NCBI GenBank assembly: GCA_032358165.1
Contig: JAALGY010000037.1
Location: forward strand, 1,327,001-1,391,000
Source: Diplosphaera chodatii
Taxonomy: Eukaryota > Chlorophyta > Trebouxiophyceae > Prasiolales > Stichococcaceae
Reading direction: 5' to 3'
Length of the DNA stretch: 64,000 nucleotides
The position numbers were made by a program, and so were the translations under genes. This document shows positions 32,389 through 44,393 of the stretch, in pieces (within the stretch, counting starts at the first letter, position 1; each line of letters begins with the position of its first letter). Below the pieces are notes generated by a model, which worked only from the letters and a program-made list of their open reading frames with translations, was not told the origin of the DNA and ran no database searches.

Positions 32389-34807
32389 TCATGCTGACAG
32401 CCGCACATTATCACCGTGCAACACCCAATCAATGTGTGGAGCTGCTCGTTGCAGCGCCATCACCTGCTCAATCACCGGCATTGGCAAGGAATCCTGCTTT
32501 CCCCGCGGCGTTGGCGGGTGAGCATGGAACACGTCCCGATCCGGCTCACCCAGCAATGCCCCTGAAAGGTTCACCCTTCGCAGATGTGGAAATTGTGACA
32601 GCACCATAGCATCAAGCTGCTCCAGTCTAAATGAGTCGTTGGCCTGCTCGAGCACATCGAGGATCTCCAGCTGCTTCATGGATGACATCACGACCAGGAG
32701 ATCCTTCATGAAGAACTCGCCACCCCGCAGCTCCAGCCTGGTGACGTGCGGAAATGGCAAGGGCTGCGGTTCGTTGATATTTATACCTGCAAAGCACGAC
32801 AGCGCAGGGAGGGTGGATACTGACGCTTTCCCTTGCTGACATAAGTGACAAAGTGATGAAGATGCATTTGCCAAGGGAGATTCTGGACGACGCCATGGAC
32901 ATACATGGGATTGTTGGAAAAAGAGATGAACATGTGCAGCTTGCAATATCAGCATGAGCGGTGACGCACTGCCTAGGCCCAGAGCGCGGAGGCCGGTGCA
33001 GCCGGCAACTACACGCAGGTGCCAGTCTGAGATGACACCAAACGAAAGCAGCGTGAGCCGCTGTAGGGCACTCAGGCTGGGTTCCGGTCCCCTGGACTCC
33101 AGCCATTCCTCTAGAACGAGGCGCTCTAGTGCCGGCAGTTGTGCCACCACATCCACATATGCATGGCGGGCCTCCAGTGCCCGCAGCGAGCACGGCAATG
33201 CTTGCGTAGGCATTCAAGACAAGTCGCACCACTGCGCCCAGCCGAGTGCAGGTGAGGTCATGCAAGTCGCAGTGGGACTGGTGGCTCAGATGCGGTGCAT
33301 ATGCTGCGTCGCACTGAGCGAGCAGGCGCAGTGGCGTCAGGCTAGCATCCAGCATCCAGCATCCACCAGCATCCAGCATCAACTCACCGTCGCTTCGACT
33401 GGCCCGTAAGTGCCCTCAGAGTCGTCATCCAGGAATGACAAATAAGTGAGCTGAGTCAGCCGGCTGATGCTGCTGTTCAGCGGCTCTGACACGCAGTTGC
33501 CCAGCCGCAGGTGCTGCAGGCGCTGCAGAGCGGTGATGCCATCCGGCAGGCCACCCACGGTGAACATCGTTTCGTAGGTGTCCGGATCACGCATGCAGAG
33601 ATCCAAGCTGGTCAGGCGTGTGCACCTGCACCCCCATAAGCCTATCGCTTTGACTGGTCGCCAGTGTTGCTTGCAACAATCGCAGATGGGCTGGTCGATA
33701 CCAGCAGGGAGCTTTTCAAGGCATTCTGCACTGCACTCTGGAAGAGCAGTTCCTCTGAGAAGTTCCTCAACAGTGCGGCTGCCAGTCTTCAGCAGGACAG
33801 CAGAGGACTTTGCAGCATTCACCTCAACAGGCTGTCCGGGAAATCGTCTGGCTCAATGCGCTCCCATTGCTGGCTCTCTTCAGAATCGCTGTCGGTGGCG
33901 TAAGCCGGGTCAACAGTGCGGAACGTCAAGGCGACAGCCTCAAGCGCGGGCAGGCTGGCAAACACGGTGTCCAGGGTTGGCGATTTCAGCGGCGTTCTGA
34001 TCTGGCTGATCTCCAACTGGGTGAGGCAGCTTATGTAGCTGATGCATGCCTGCACAGTGATCAGCATGAAGCCGTGAGCAGCTATCTGTGCAAGTAACGA
34101 ACAACGCTCCTGTTGAAAGTTCGTGCTCAACAAGCGCCAGCAGTGGTCGCTCATGACAGCCTCACCAAGGATTCGACATCAATGTGGTGAGGAGGTTCAG
34201 TCGACGTCGCAAGCCGCAGCTGCTGCAGCCGCGTGGCTCCGCACGCCGTAAAAGACAGCGCAAGCCTCACCATGCTTGTGTTGAAGGCTCGTAACTGCAC
34301 AGCACCATGTGGCACTGCAGCACTGCATCTGCTAGGGGCGTCACTTGGGTGCGCCTGAGATCACTACTGCAGCTTTACGTCAGCAATGCAGCTTTGGTTT
34401 CGACAATGTGAGCTACAGCGTCTTTAGCACTCACCCGCAGGGTGAGCTCACGCATGCCCGGGCTGCGATGCCGCATCCAACCAGCCATTGCTTCGGCATT
34501 AGGCGAATCGTGAGCACAGCTGTCGCCTTGCGGCTCCACATCCACAGCTGGCCACATGCTGGAGTCAGCTATGACGTTGTGCCATCTATGGCACACCAGC
34601 GGCACATGCTTTATCCTGCGGCACCGAGATACCATCATTGCGCTGCCGTATCAAGATTTCTCCTCCTCCTGCTGGCTTAGCAATCTGTCACGAGTCCCAT
34701 CGAGTTGCAAGTGTCACGGGATACCTGTCGTTCTGAGGAAGGAGGAGCAGGATCCCGCGGAGCACATCGTCGCTCAGCGAGCTGATCGAGGCGCGGGGTG
34801 CCGCCAT
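32389..34807 (-). pseudogene. F-box/LRR protein, array copy A, splice acceptor broken
   Basis: Seven exons like its neighbours: complement(join(32389..32786,32970..33201,33388..33625,33823..34049,34166..34294,34435..34615,34725..34807)), about 496 codons if intact. The N-terminus SISSLSDDVLRGILLLLPQN is the F-box, followed by LVCHRWHNVIADSSMWPAV, and then LRRs such as LTSLDLCMRDPD, LQRLQHLRLGNCVSEPLN, LTYLSF, LPALERLVLEEW and VTRLELRGGE. F-box/LRR proteins select substrates for SCF ubiquitin ligases. At the start of exon 6 the acceptor found in copies B-D as gcag|G is gcaa|G here (33201-33204). The nearest AG lies one base downstream, which shifts the frame and reaches a stop within about 25 codons. 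All other exons and phases are intact, so this looks like a recently damaged gene, or one making a protein without the C-terminal LRRs. Its last intron-like segment also holds a small AGCATCC repeat. Confidence 0.65.
33344..33380. repeat. AGCATCC-type minisatellite in F-box copy A intron
   Basis: Five imperfect units of agcatcc, with one spacing variant (caccagcatcc), lie just downstream of the exon 5 donor in intron 33202-33387 of array copy A. The other copies do not show it. Confidence 0.6.
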
Positions 34808-35695
34808 GTGTGCACCTGCAGTGGAGCCAAAATGCGCAGATGCCCGCCAAGCTGTCTAACAACTTGGTGCTGCGAACGAGCCTGTCGTATATCTCTTCCA
34901 CACCGTGAACAGCATCTGACTAACAAGCCAAAGTTGCAGACTGCACGACCTGGTCAGAACATGAGCAAGATCTGCTTCCACATGCATGATGTTGTTGCAC
35001 CTCGCCTCACTTGCGGACGCTTCGGTCACTCACCTGCAAACCAACAGTATCGATCGATACCCCAACATTGCTGGCGGCCGGCATTACTATGCTTACACAC
35101 GCGCTCTGATGTCTCAGATCATGTGCGGATCAACAGTTTCGTGTGCTCGCTGAGGCAAACAAGTGTCTACCAAATGGCTGGTTGTCAGCGCACATGACAG
35201 CGCTGGGGACAAAGAAAGCGAGTCCACCTGCAGCGCGCAACATGCGGTCAAAGTGATCAGATGGAGGTATCAGGTGCGCAGGCGCACAGACTGGACCAGG
35301 TGCTTGGCAGATGTTGACTCATGGACATGCAGCCTGCGCCAGATGCACATGCTGGCGGTTGCCAGCGTGCTATCGTGCACCTCACACATTGACGAGGGGC
35401 CACAGTCCTTTAGCATGAAGCGTTGCGCAAAACGAGATGCATATGAGGCTGCAAGTGTCAAAGCACAGCTTGGACTGCGCCGCCAACCGTGTGAAGGCAT
35501 CACGTGCTGTAGGGTTGCCTGTTGTCACTGCTGCGCTGCTGTTGTTCTTGCAGATGTTCGCCTCAGGTGCAACACTGTCATCAGCTGAATGGCAGCTGGC
35601 GCAATGCTACAAGCCTACAGCCTACTTGCTGATCAAGCAGCCTACAAAGCAGGACTTCCATGTTCTCCGAGGTGTCGGATTGCAGCTTCCCATCA
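34808..35695. other. Intergenic spacer between F-box copies A and B
   Basis: 888 bp. It should hold the promoter of copy A and the 3' UTR of copy B. No gene recognised; the frames present have no LRR or F-box motif. Confidence 0.4.
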
Positions 35696-37981
35696 CTATC
35701 TCATGTCCCGCAGCACCCAGTCAATGTGAGGCGCTGCCTTCTGCAGTGCCATCAGCTGCTCTACCACCCCTAATGGCAGGGGCACTTCCTGATCTGGGGT
35801 CCGGATGCGCACCGGATGTTCCTCCCATAGCCGCGACCCTGACAGATCCACCTCCCGCAGCTTTGGCAGCCGCAACAGCGCCGCAGCGTCAAGCTCATCT
35901 AGGTCGAGCCACTGCTCCTGCTGATTGACCATTTCGAGAACCTCCAGTTGTGGCAGATCCGAGACCATGACCAGGATGTCGCTCATCTTGCAGTTGCCGG
36001 CCCGCAGCTCCAGATGGGTGAGCTCAGGATATGGTAGCGCCGGCGCTCGTCCTTCCAGCTCCAGTGCTGCAACGGCATAATAACGCAATCATACGGCCAA
36101 TGGGTGGTGCATGGGCACGGTAGCAAGGCTGTGACATATGCAGGAGAGCAGGAGGCAATCAGATCAGCATGCAGCTCGAGTTCAGCAAGTGGCGCACTGC
36201 TTAGAGACAATGTACGGAGCCCGGTGCAGCAAGCAATAGCCTGCAGGCAAGCGTCTTTTGCACAGCCGAGCCTGAGCTGCGTCAGCCACCGTAGGCTGCT
36301 GAGGCTGTGTGCGCTACCTCCTCCATCGGCATTGCTCATCAACATACCCAATGCTTCCAGCCTCAGCTCCTCTAGCGCCGTCAGCTTTGTCAGCACGTCC
36401 AAAGGCACGGCATAAGCCTGCAGCAGCCGCAGCGAGGTCGGTAGTGCCTGCATAGGCAGGCGGAGAGTGTCACAGCAAGCCTGGCGAAATGTGCAAGTTC
36501 GCCGTGCAGCCATGGGCTGCTGCCCCAAGCACGCCATAGACATCTACCATATTGTACGCTTGAAGTAGACATAGAACGTTCCCGGCATGTTCTACGTACC
36601 GCCGTCCCTTCGGGCTCGTAAACATCTCCATGGAGTAGGTCATCGTCGTTGATCAGCAAGCTGGTCAGATTAGTTAGCACGCTGACACGCTGGTTGAGCG
36701 TCCCTGTCACGCAGTTGCCCAGCTGCAGGTGCTGCAGGCGCTGCAGGGCTGAGATGCCGTCCGGCAGGCCACCCACAGTGAACATCGTCTCATAGCAGTT
36801 CAGGTCGTGCATGCTGAGCTCCAGGCTGGTCAGGCGGGTGCACCTGCAATCACGCATGTTGTACCCCTGGTTGTATGGCCACCCTTACTTGCAGTATGCA
36901 GATCTGGTCCACCTCGAGGAAGCAGCTCATGTACACCGCGCGGGCTGCAGATTCAGCTGCTAAGTATGTACAGCTGCTCTTGATACTGAGGTAAGGGGAG
37001 CAGGTGCCATCGTCACCTTAACAGGCTGTGCGGGAAGTCGTTTGGCTGGATCCGCTCCGGCTGCTGACTATCTTCAGAGGCGCTGTCGAAGTCTGTGGCG
37101 CATGCTGGGTCGTTTGTGCGGAACGCCAAGCTGACAGCCTCAAGCGCAGGCAGGCTGGCAAAAACTGTGTCCAAGGTTGGCGAGGCCAGCGGCACACTGA
37201 TGTCGGTCACTTCCAAGCGTGTGAGGGAGCACAAGTTACTGACGCATGCCTGCAAGCTGGTGGACGCCCAGAGTGAGCAGCTGCCACTGCCATCAGCTAC
37301 TGAGGCTCAGAGTCTTGAGCAAGTCTATGATAAGAATGAGGGTGTTGCCTCACCAGGGACTCGACATTGATGTGGCGATAGAACTGTGATACGAGTTGCA
37401 ACCGCTGCAACTGAGTTGCTGTGGGTGCCGTCCACCGCAGCGCATAGTCCACCACGTCATTATTGAAACCTCGCAGCTGCGTAGCACCATAAGCAACTGT
37501 GGCACCACATCGGCGAAGGCTTCAAATGGGCACGCACGGGAGGCCATGATGCAGAATACCATCAGCAAAGCGGCTTTGAGTCACCGATGGCAGATACAGC
37601 GTCAAGCGCTTACCCGCAGAGTGAGCTCACGCATGCCCGGGCTGCGCCGCTGTAGCCAAACCGCCATGTTGTCGGCATCAGGAGAATCGTGATTGTCTCG
37701 CGGCTCCACATCCACGACTGGCCACATGCTGGCGTCAGCCATGATCTTGTGCCATCGACGGCAAACCAGCGGCAGGGCCCGCATCCTGCACCAGCATGAG
37801 TAGCTGGGGGTCACGGCACCGTGCATCAGATGCATACCTCACCGGCACAAGTCGCTACATACTGCCATGCAGTCCTCTGTGCATGTACGCATTGATACCT
37901 GTCTTTCTGTGGGAGCGAAATCAGGACCCTTCGCAGCAGATCATCGCCAAGGGAGTTGAGTGATGCACTGGCTGTCGCCAT
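35696..37981 (-). CDS. F-box/LRR protein, array copy B
   Basis: Seven-exon model complement(join(35696..36066,36198..36447,36600..36843,37017..37249,37354..37476,37614..37785,37899..37981)), 491 aa; all phases close (2,0,0,2,0,1 between exons). The F-box is SLNSLGDDLLRRVLISLPQK with the typical LVCRRWHKIMADASMWPVV continuation. LRR segments follow: ATQLQRLQLVSQ, LTRLEVTD, LPALEAVSLAFR, LTSLELSMHD, LQRLQHLQLGNCVTGTL, LTALEELRLEALGM, LTQLRLGCAKD, LRTLSLSSA, LTHLELRAGNCKMSD, LPQLEVLEMVNQ and LPKLREVDLSGSRLW. The C-terminus AAPHIDWVLRD is shared with other copies. An acidic linker (DFDSASEDSQQPE) interrupts the repeats after exon 4. It is probably a substrate receptor of an SCF-type ubiquitin ligase. 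This is the cleanest member of the array and the best reference for the others. Confidence 0.75.
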
Positions 37982-38753
37982 CTGTGCAGCACAGCAGCTG
38001 CAGCTCAACCGGGACAACGAGGATGTCGATCTGCCGAATGTGCAGTTCCAGATGGCCTGACAGTACGTCGGGTTAACATAACATATTGCAAACAATGTCT
38101 GGCTGCTGACGTCCAGCACAGTGCTGTGAACATGTCATGGAGTGTTGCTCACGTGCTGGAATGACATGCTTGCTTGGCAAACCGCGCGGCCGCACTTATC
38201 AGGTCAGCAGGACAGCAGCACTATTGCTTCCGAACAGGATGATTGACACGCTGGCGACAGCCTTCTGACGGCCACGCCCTGTGATCTGCATCCTCAAATC
38301 ACTCTCAGATCGCTTGCGGCGATGATGCGCACTCAATGGAAGAGCTGCCGAGAGGAGCGCGTATGTGCCATGTGAGAGTTCATAACGCACTGGTGCAGCG
38401 AGCCAGCCCATCCCAGCGCTGTGTGGTACCCAACACACTTGTGACATGCATTGGCGCATGGTCTCGACCATACCATACGTAGTGTGTTTGTACGCGTCGA
38501 ATATGCAGATGCAAAGCAGTGATCTGTACCTGCCGAGGCGCATAGTCGTCACTTGCCGAGAGCTGCACCGCACAGCTGTTGCAGCATCCGCGCTTCCGCA
38601 CCAACATCTGGGCGCCTGACCCAGGTTCATCATAGAGTCAGGGGGCACATGCTGACGAGAGGCTGGGCTGTAGAGCAGGCCTAAGGGCTGCGTGCCGTGT
38701 TTCTTGTAGGCAGTATGTTGCTATGTTTACCGTCCCAACTGCTGCGTCATGGC
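37982..38753. other. Intergenic spacer between F-box copies B and C
   Basis: 772 bp. Contains the likely promoter of copy B and 3' UTR of copy C. No gene recognised. Confidence 0.4.
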
Positions 38754-40966
38754 CTACGTGTAGCGCCTATCACCCACTCCTGTAGCGCCTATCACCCACT
38801 CAATGTTTGGGAACTTCCGCTGCAAGTTCATGAGGTGCTGGACCACCTGCAGCTCGGACCACCGTCTGGACAAGTCCAACGGCCTCGAACCCCATAGCAG
38901 TGTACCTGATAGGTTCAGCAGCCGCAGCTTGGGCAGCCGTGAAAGGGCTGTGGCCCTGAGTGCTGCCATATTTAGTGCATCATCTGCCTCGAGCAGCTCC
39001 AGGACTTCCAATTGCCGAAGCTGCGAGACCATGCCCATGACGTCCCGTATCTTGTAGTCGCCGCCCCGCAGTTGCAGGTGGGTAAGCTGCTGATATGGCA
39101 GTGGCTGCGGTCCTATTGTGTCCGCTGCTGCACCGAAGCAGGTGGGCAGATCAGGTTCATATGCACATCATCCAGTCCGGACGTTGTCTGCACATGTACA
39201 AGTGCTCGAAATTTGGTAAGCATATGTTCAAGGACCATGCAGCTCAGGCTTGACCTGATGACGCACCGCATATGCGAAGCGCACGCAGGCTGTTGCAGCC
39301 AGCAAAGTCCTCTCGCTCCTCGTCCCCAAAGTAGTCCAGTTGCAGCGATGTGAGGCGCTGCAGCATGCTCAAGCTGCAAGCGCCGACCGTGTTTTCCAAG
39401 GACAGGCGCTCCAGTGCCGTCAGCTGTGTCAGCGCCGTCATGTGCGCAGAGGAAGCCTCCAGCACTCGCAGCGAGTCTGGCAATGCCTGCAGACGAAGCA
39501 GATGGCCGCTGCTCGACAAGTTGCGAGACTGACCGCAGGTGATGTAACTGTAGCCTCTGGGTATGGTGTATGCATGATGTTAGTGCTATGAGCCCATGAA
39601 CGGAACAAACATCACACCTGCAGCGCATAGGCATCAGCAGGTACATCCACGAGATCGTCTTGCGTGACGGCCAAGCTGGTCAGACGCAGTTTGGCGATGC
39701 TGTGCGTCAGCGATCCCGATACGCAACCATGCAGGGGCAGGTGCTGCAGCTGCTGCAATGCGGAGATCCCTGCTGGAAGACTGCCCACAGAGAACTGTGT
39801 CCTCATGTTGTCGTGATCTGGGGCGCACATGCTGAGCTCGAGGCACGTCAGGCGGGTGCACCTGCGATGGCAGGTGCGTCACCACGGCGTCGCTCACAAG
39901 CCTGAAGCATTTCACAGCATACGCCATGCATGCAAGAGCACACACTGTAGATGGTCTGGTGATGCAACTGTACTCCGCTTTGCAGCACCTAGCAACGGCA
40001 GCACCCACCTCAATAAGCTCTGCGGGAAGCTGTCCGGAGGGTCTGCCAGGGCTTCGGCGTCGCTGTCTGTGTCTGTGTCTCCAGTCATGTCAGCTGGGCA
40101 GAAGCGCAGGCGAACATCCGCAAGGGTGGGCAGGCTGCCGAGCAGACCGTCTAAGGCTGGCTGGTCAAACGGCGTGCCGATGCACGCAATTTCTAACTGT
40201 GTGAGGGAGCGCAACCTGCTGACGCATGCCTGCAAGCTCCCAATGCCACCGTCAGCCTCTGTTCGTGCAGTCACTATGCGGTGTGCACATTCTGCAGAAC
40301 ATCGTCAGGCACATGTCGGGGCAGTGCGAGATTGCCGCACCAGGTCTTGGACGAGGTAAGGCTGAACACGATCTGGGGCTTCTGTCAACAGCCGCAGCGA
40401 TTGCAACTGGGAGGCTATCGGCGCCGTTGGCACCACGGTCAGCAGCGCAGAAAGCAGAGGAGAAGCTTCGCCCCATTGCTGCACAACACCAAACCACACG
40501 CTTCATGTTGTACTTGGCCACGAAGCCTGTTCATGACATGGCGCATGGACGCGACACAGCAGCGCAGCTTCTCAGCAGGTGCAGTGGCAGCCGCAGCACT
40601 GGATGCTCACCCGCAAGGTCAGCTCCCGCATGCCCCGGCTGCGCTGCTGCAGCCAGTTGTTCAGACGAGGTCCCGGCTGGAAGTGACTATGTGCCCACAC
40701 GTCCACACATGGCCAGATGCTGGCGTCCGAATTGATTTTGTGCCATCTGTGGCACACCAGCGGCAGCGCTCTGACCCTGAAAGTAAAGGGAGAAGAGTGT
40801 CAAGCGCAACAACGGCATGCTCTGGCGTCCGCAGGCGCTGATAGGCAGTGGTCCTTCAGAGAAGCAGGATGTCGATGGTCCACCTGTCTCCTTGAGGCAG
40901 AAGCATGAAGACCTTGCCGAGCACATCGTCGCCCAAGGACTCGATCGATGTGCGGTGTGCCGCCAT
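38754..40966 (-). CDS. F-box/LRR protein, array copy C
   Basis: Seven-exon model complement(join(38754..39127,39267..39486,39618..39861,40009..40229,40341..40478,40611..40776,40884..40966)), 481 aa; intron positions and phases equal those of copy B. The F-box is SIESLGDDVLGKVFMLLPQG, followed by LVCHRWHKINSDASIWPCV. LRRs include SQLQSLRLLTE, LTQLEIACIG, LPTLADVRLRF, LTCLELSMCAPD, LQQLQHLPLHGCVSGSL, LTALERLSLENTV, LTSLQLDYFGDEE, LRALRICG, LTHLQLRGGDYKIRD, LRQLEVLELLEADD and LPKLRLLNLSGTLLW. An Asp/Thr-rich acidic linker (GDTDTDSDAEAL) matches the acidic linker of the other copies. The C-terminus is altered by a 22-bp tandem duplication, so that after EWVIGAT the protein continues in a shifted frame for a few residues before the stop. 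The function is likely substrate recognition for ubiquitination. Confidence 0.73.
38759..38802. repeat. 22-bp tandem duplication at the 3' end of F-box copy C
   Basis: Units 38759-38780 and 38781-38802 are identical except for the last base. They span the end of the coding region and its stop codon. Because 22 is not a multiple of 3, the duplication replaces the original C-terminal residues of copy C with a short novel tail. Confidence 0.8.
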
Positions 40967-41743
40967 GTGTGCAGCACCGCAGCTTTGATTGTCTGTCAGA
41001 TTGTACACAGCAGGGTGCGACCCCGTCAGTATACCGTTGGCAATGCACTTGAGGACTACTGCCGAGTGAAGTGGCCTGACAACATGATGATACAGGAACC
41101 CGAGTCGCCGCTGCCGCTCAGCCACTTGCAGTACGTGAGCATATTGTACTGCACATGCATGGCAACGCTGCGATCTGCGACCGCCCTTTCGCCAATCTTC
41201 GATGTGTCACTCGGACATCAGGCCTATGTAGTCTACTCCTGCTTGTGAACAGAGCCTGTCAGCGCCTCGCGGCATAAACACAAACCGCCACCTGCGACCT
41301 GACAGCATTTGTAGATCACAGGCATCCCAATCGCACGGTCGATCGGTGTGTCAGCAGACTCGGATGATAGCTTGTTGCATGCACGCGTGTTAGCGAAATA
41401 TCCACGATAGTCGGACCAACTCACCAGGGGGTAGTGGTTCATGGGAAGGTGTTGCATTCACAGGCGCCTGCTTTGGGTCGTGCTGCAAGCGCGTGCATGT
41501 CGTGGCACATATACCGATGCACATGATACGAGTGGAATGAGATGCTACCGAACACAGAGCCGCTGCCAGAGTATCCACCACTGCCCAGACTGCTGTGTGC
41601 AGAGTCAGTGCTACCAAGCACATTGCACATGTACATCGTCTGATGCAGCTGTTGGGGATGGCGTGCGGCAGCCACATTGTCATGACATGAACACAGCACC
41701 TGCACTAGATTGTTCCTGCTGAGCATCCTTCGGGACCTTCCTC
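40967..41743. other. Intergenic spacer between F-box copies C and D
   Basis: 777 bp. Contains the likely promoter of copy C and 3' UTR of copy D. No gene recognised. Confidence 0.4.
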
Positions 41744-44006
41744 TCAAACATCCCACCAGGGACTAGATGGTGGCCAGTGCTGGTCGTGGCCCAGTTCCCA
41801 CTCTATGTTGGGGACTGCCCGCTGCAGACACATCAGGTGGTGCACCACCGGCAAGGGCAGGTAGCTCAGCTTCGCATCGCCTTGGACAGGCTGGTCCGTC
41901 GGTCCGCCGTCCCACAGCACCGACCCCGAAAGGTTCACCAGCCGCAGCTTTGGCAGCTTGGACAGCGCCACAGCGTCTACAGCCAGCAAGTCGAATGCCT
42001 CCTCTGCGTCGATCACCTCGAGAGTCTCCAGCTGCAGCAGCCCTGAGATCATGGCTTGGATGTTGCTTGCTGTGAAGTGCCCAGAGACCAGCTCTAAGTG
42101 GGTAAGCTGCTGGTATGGCAGTGGCTGCAGCTCCTGTGCGTCCAGTGCTGCAGTGCACAACAGGTGGCCATCGGCTGTGACACGATACAGCAGACTGTGT
42201 TGACAGTGCAATCTCCGGGCCCGGATCTCATTACACGTGGCCCGCAGCTCAAGCTTGCACATTTGTGCTGCATATACGCACTGCTCAAGCTCAGGAAGCG
42301 GAGGCCGGTGCAGCCGCCAAATGGTTCCAGCGCTGCGTCTGTAGCAGCGCCCAGCCTGAGTGCTGTCAGCTGCTGCAGCGTGCTCAGGGCGCAGGCGCGG
42401 CCCGGGGCAGTGCTGACCGTGTCATCAAGGGTCAACCACTTCAGGGCTGTAAGCGGAGCCAGCACCTCTACAGGCGCCCAGACGACCTCGAGCTCCAGTA
42501 GTGAGGTCGGCAGCGCCTGCAGAACCAGGAACCATTGCACACATTGTAAGTGACGAGCCTGATCACCAGATCTGCAAGAAGCAGGAGCAAAGGAGGGCTG
42601 TGGTGGCATTCTGCTGTGACAGGCTGCATGGAGGCGGGCAGAATGCAATGTCACAAGCACCCAACGCACCACAAGCCCGTCAGCATCTTGGAACAGCAGC
42701 CGATTGTGGGCGTCGCTTTCGTGCGCGATGGTCAGACTGGTCAGCTGTGTCAGCTGGCTGAAGCTGCGGGGCAGCGGCGCAGTCAAAGTGTTGACGAGAC
42801 TCAGCCACTGCAGGCGCTGCAACATGGTGATGCCTGCCGCAATGCTGCCCACTGTAAACATTGAATCCCCAACACCACGTGGCTTAGACACGTGGCTCAG
42901 GTCCAGGCTGGTCAAGCCGGTGCACCTGCAGCAGCATGCATTGGCCGCGTGAGGAGATCAGTCGAACAGTCACGAGCCTGGGATGGTGTGGTGAAGGCGA
43001 CTGGTTCAGACGCGGTGTGTCCTGCAGCTGCACTGCATGCTGAACATATGCGACAGCAACGTCCACCTCAGCAGGCTGCGCAGAAAGCTGTCCTGCCTCT
43101 CACGGCTCTGCGGCTGGTTCCCCAGTCCTTCAGCATTGCTGGTTGTCTCTGTCCCAAGTGGGTGGTGGTTCGTGCAGAAGGTAAAGTGGAGAGCTTGAAG
43201 CGCGGGCAGGCTGGCGAGCAGATCATCCAGTGCTGGCAGGTCAAGCGGCGTGCCAACCAAGGCAGCGCGGAGGTAACTGAGGTGGGTCAACGCACTGACG
43301 CATGCCTGCACCGTGACAGTGGCAACACGAGTAAGTATCGGTCAGTGTACCATCAGCCACGGCCCTTCAGTGCTGCCGTTGTCGGCCAGGCAATGGGTCG
43401 GACGGTGAGCAGTTTGCCATACCAGGGCCTGGACGTCGAATGTTTCGGCATGCCCACGACCATCTGATAACAGGGTAAGGCGCTGCAGCTGCGTTGCTGC
43501 TGGCACCACGCACATCAGTGTAGGCTGCAGGTTGTCTGCGCTGCATAGGAACTGCATGGAAGATGCGCCTGACTCAGCGCTCGTCGAGACCGGGCCTGCC
43601 TCAGCAGTACAGCATCATGGCACGGACTATGCACTGACAGCTGACTCGCCTGCAGGGTGAGCTCACGCATGCCAGGGATGCGCTTGCGCAGCCAAGGAAG
43701 CGCACGGCTGACATACTCATCTCGCTCGAACAAGACAAAGTGTAGGGAAGGCCACATGCTGGCGTGTGCGATGATCCTGCACCATCTGCTGCACACCAGC
43801 GGCAGGGCCTTGATCCTGAAGGCACCACCGGACAGTTGCTGCACAACCAGCAACAATCCATTGCAACATAGGTGACCGCATGTTAGTCCACTGCATGTGC
43901 CTAACCAAGGTATGCCACTGCACCTGTCCCTCTGAGGCAGCAGCATGAACACTGTGCCGAGCACGTCGTCGCTCAGCGACTCGATCGATGCGCAACATGG
44001 CGGCAT
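41744..44006 (-). CDS. F-box/LRR protein, array copy D
   Basis: Seven-exon model complement(join(41744..42147,42282..42516,42670..42925,43067..43305,43423..43524,43650..43815,43924..44006)), 494 aa; same intron positions and phases as B and C. The F-box is SIESLSDDVLGTVFMLLPQR with LVCSRWCRIIAHASMWPSL. LRRs include ATQLQRLTLLSD, LSYLRAALVG, LPALQALHFTFC, LTSLDLSHVSKP, LQRLQWLSLVNTLTAPL, LTALKWLTLDDTV, LTALRLGAATD, LRFLSLSS, LTHLELVSGHFTAS, LLQLETLEVIDAEE and LPKLRLVNLSGSVLW. Intron 2 begins with a GC donor (43649-43648 on the minus strand) where the other copies have GT. The exon 5 donor is uncertain between 42670 and 42673. The role is inferred as ubiquitin-ligase substrate recognition. Its promoter faces that of the nucleosidase gene. 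Confidence 0.72.
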
Positions 44007-44393
44007 CTGTGCACCGCTGCAAGTGCAGCACCGTACGTGCACAGCGTATCCTTCAGCGAGGCTTCCACAGAATAGCCGCTGGACTACGCGCAGACGACAT
44101 GTGACTGCGATGTGACAAATGAACTGTGACAGACGGAAGCCCGCGCCACGTGCAGCATGCATGAGCAAATCTCACATGTTACATCACATGCATGGCCACA
44201 GCAAGACCTTGACTTGGTCCTTCTACGCATCCCATCCGTGAAAGCTCGTTCTGTACGCTTGCAAGCGAGTGCAGAGAGGTCGGTGGCTAGAGACCTGCAA
44301 GCCTGCCGAAGACCTGATCTGGCTCAGATCACCAGCAAACTATTTGTGCACTGTGAGCGCAGGCTTGCCAGTAGTCAGCAGCGCTTTGGAGCA
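44007..44393. promoter_or_regulatory. Divergent promoter region (F-box copy D / MTA nucleosidase)
   Basis: 387 bp between head-to-head genes. No motif recognised; contains both 5' UTRs. Confidence 0.35.
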
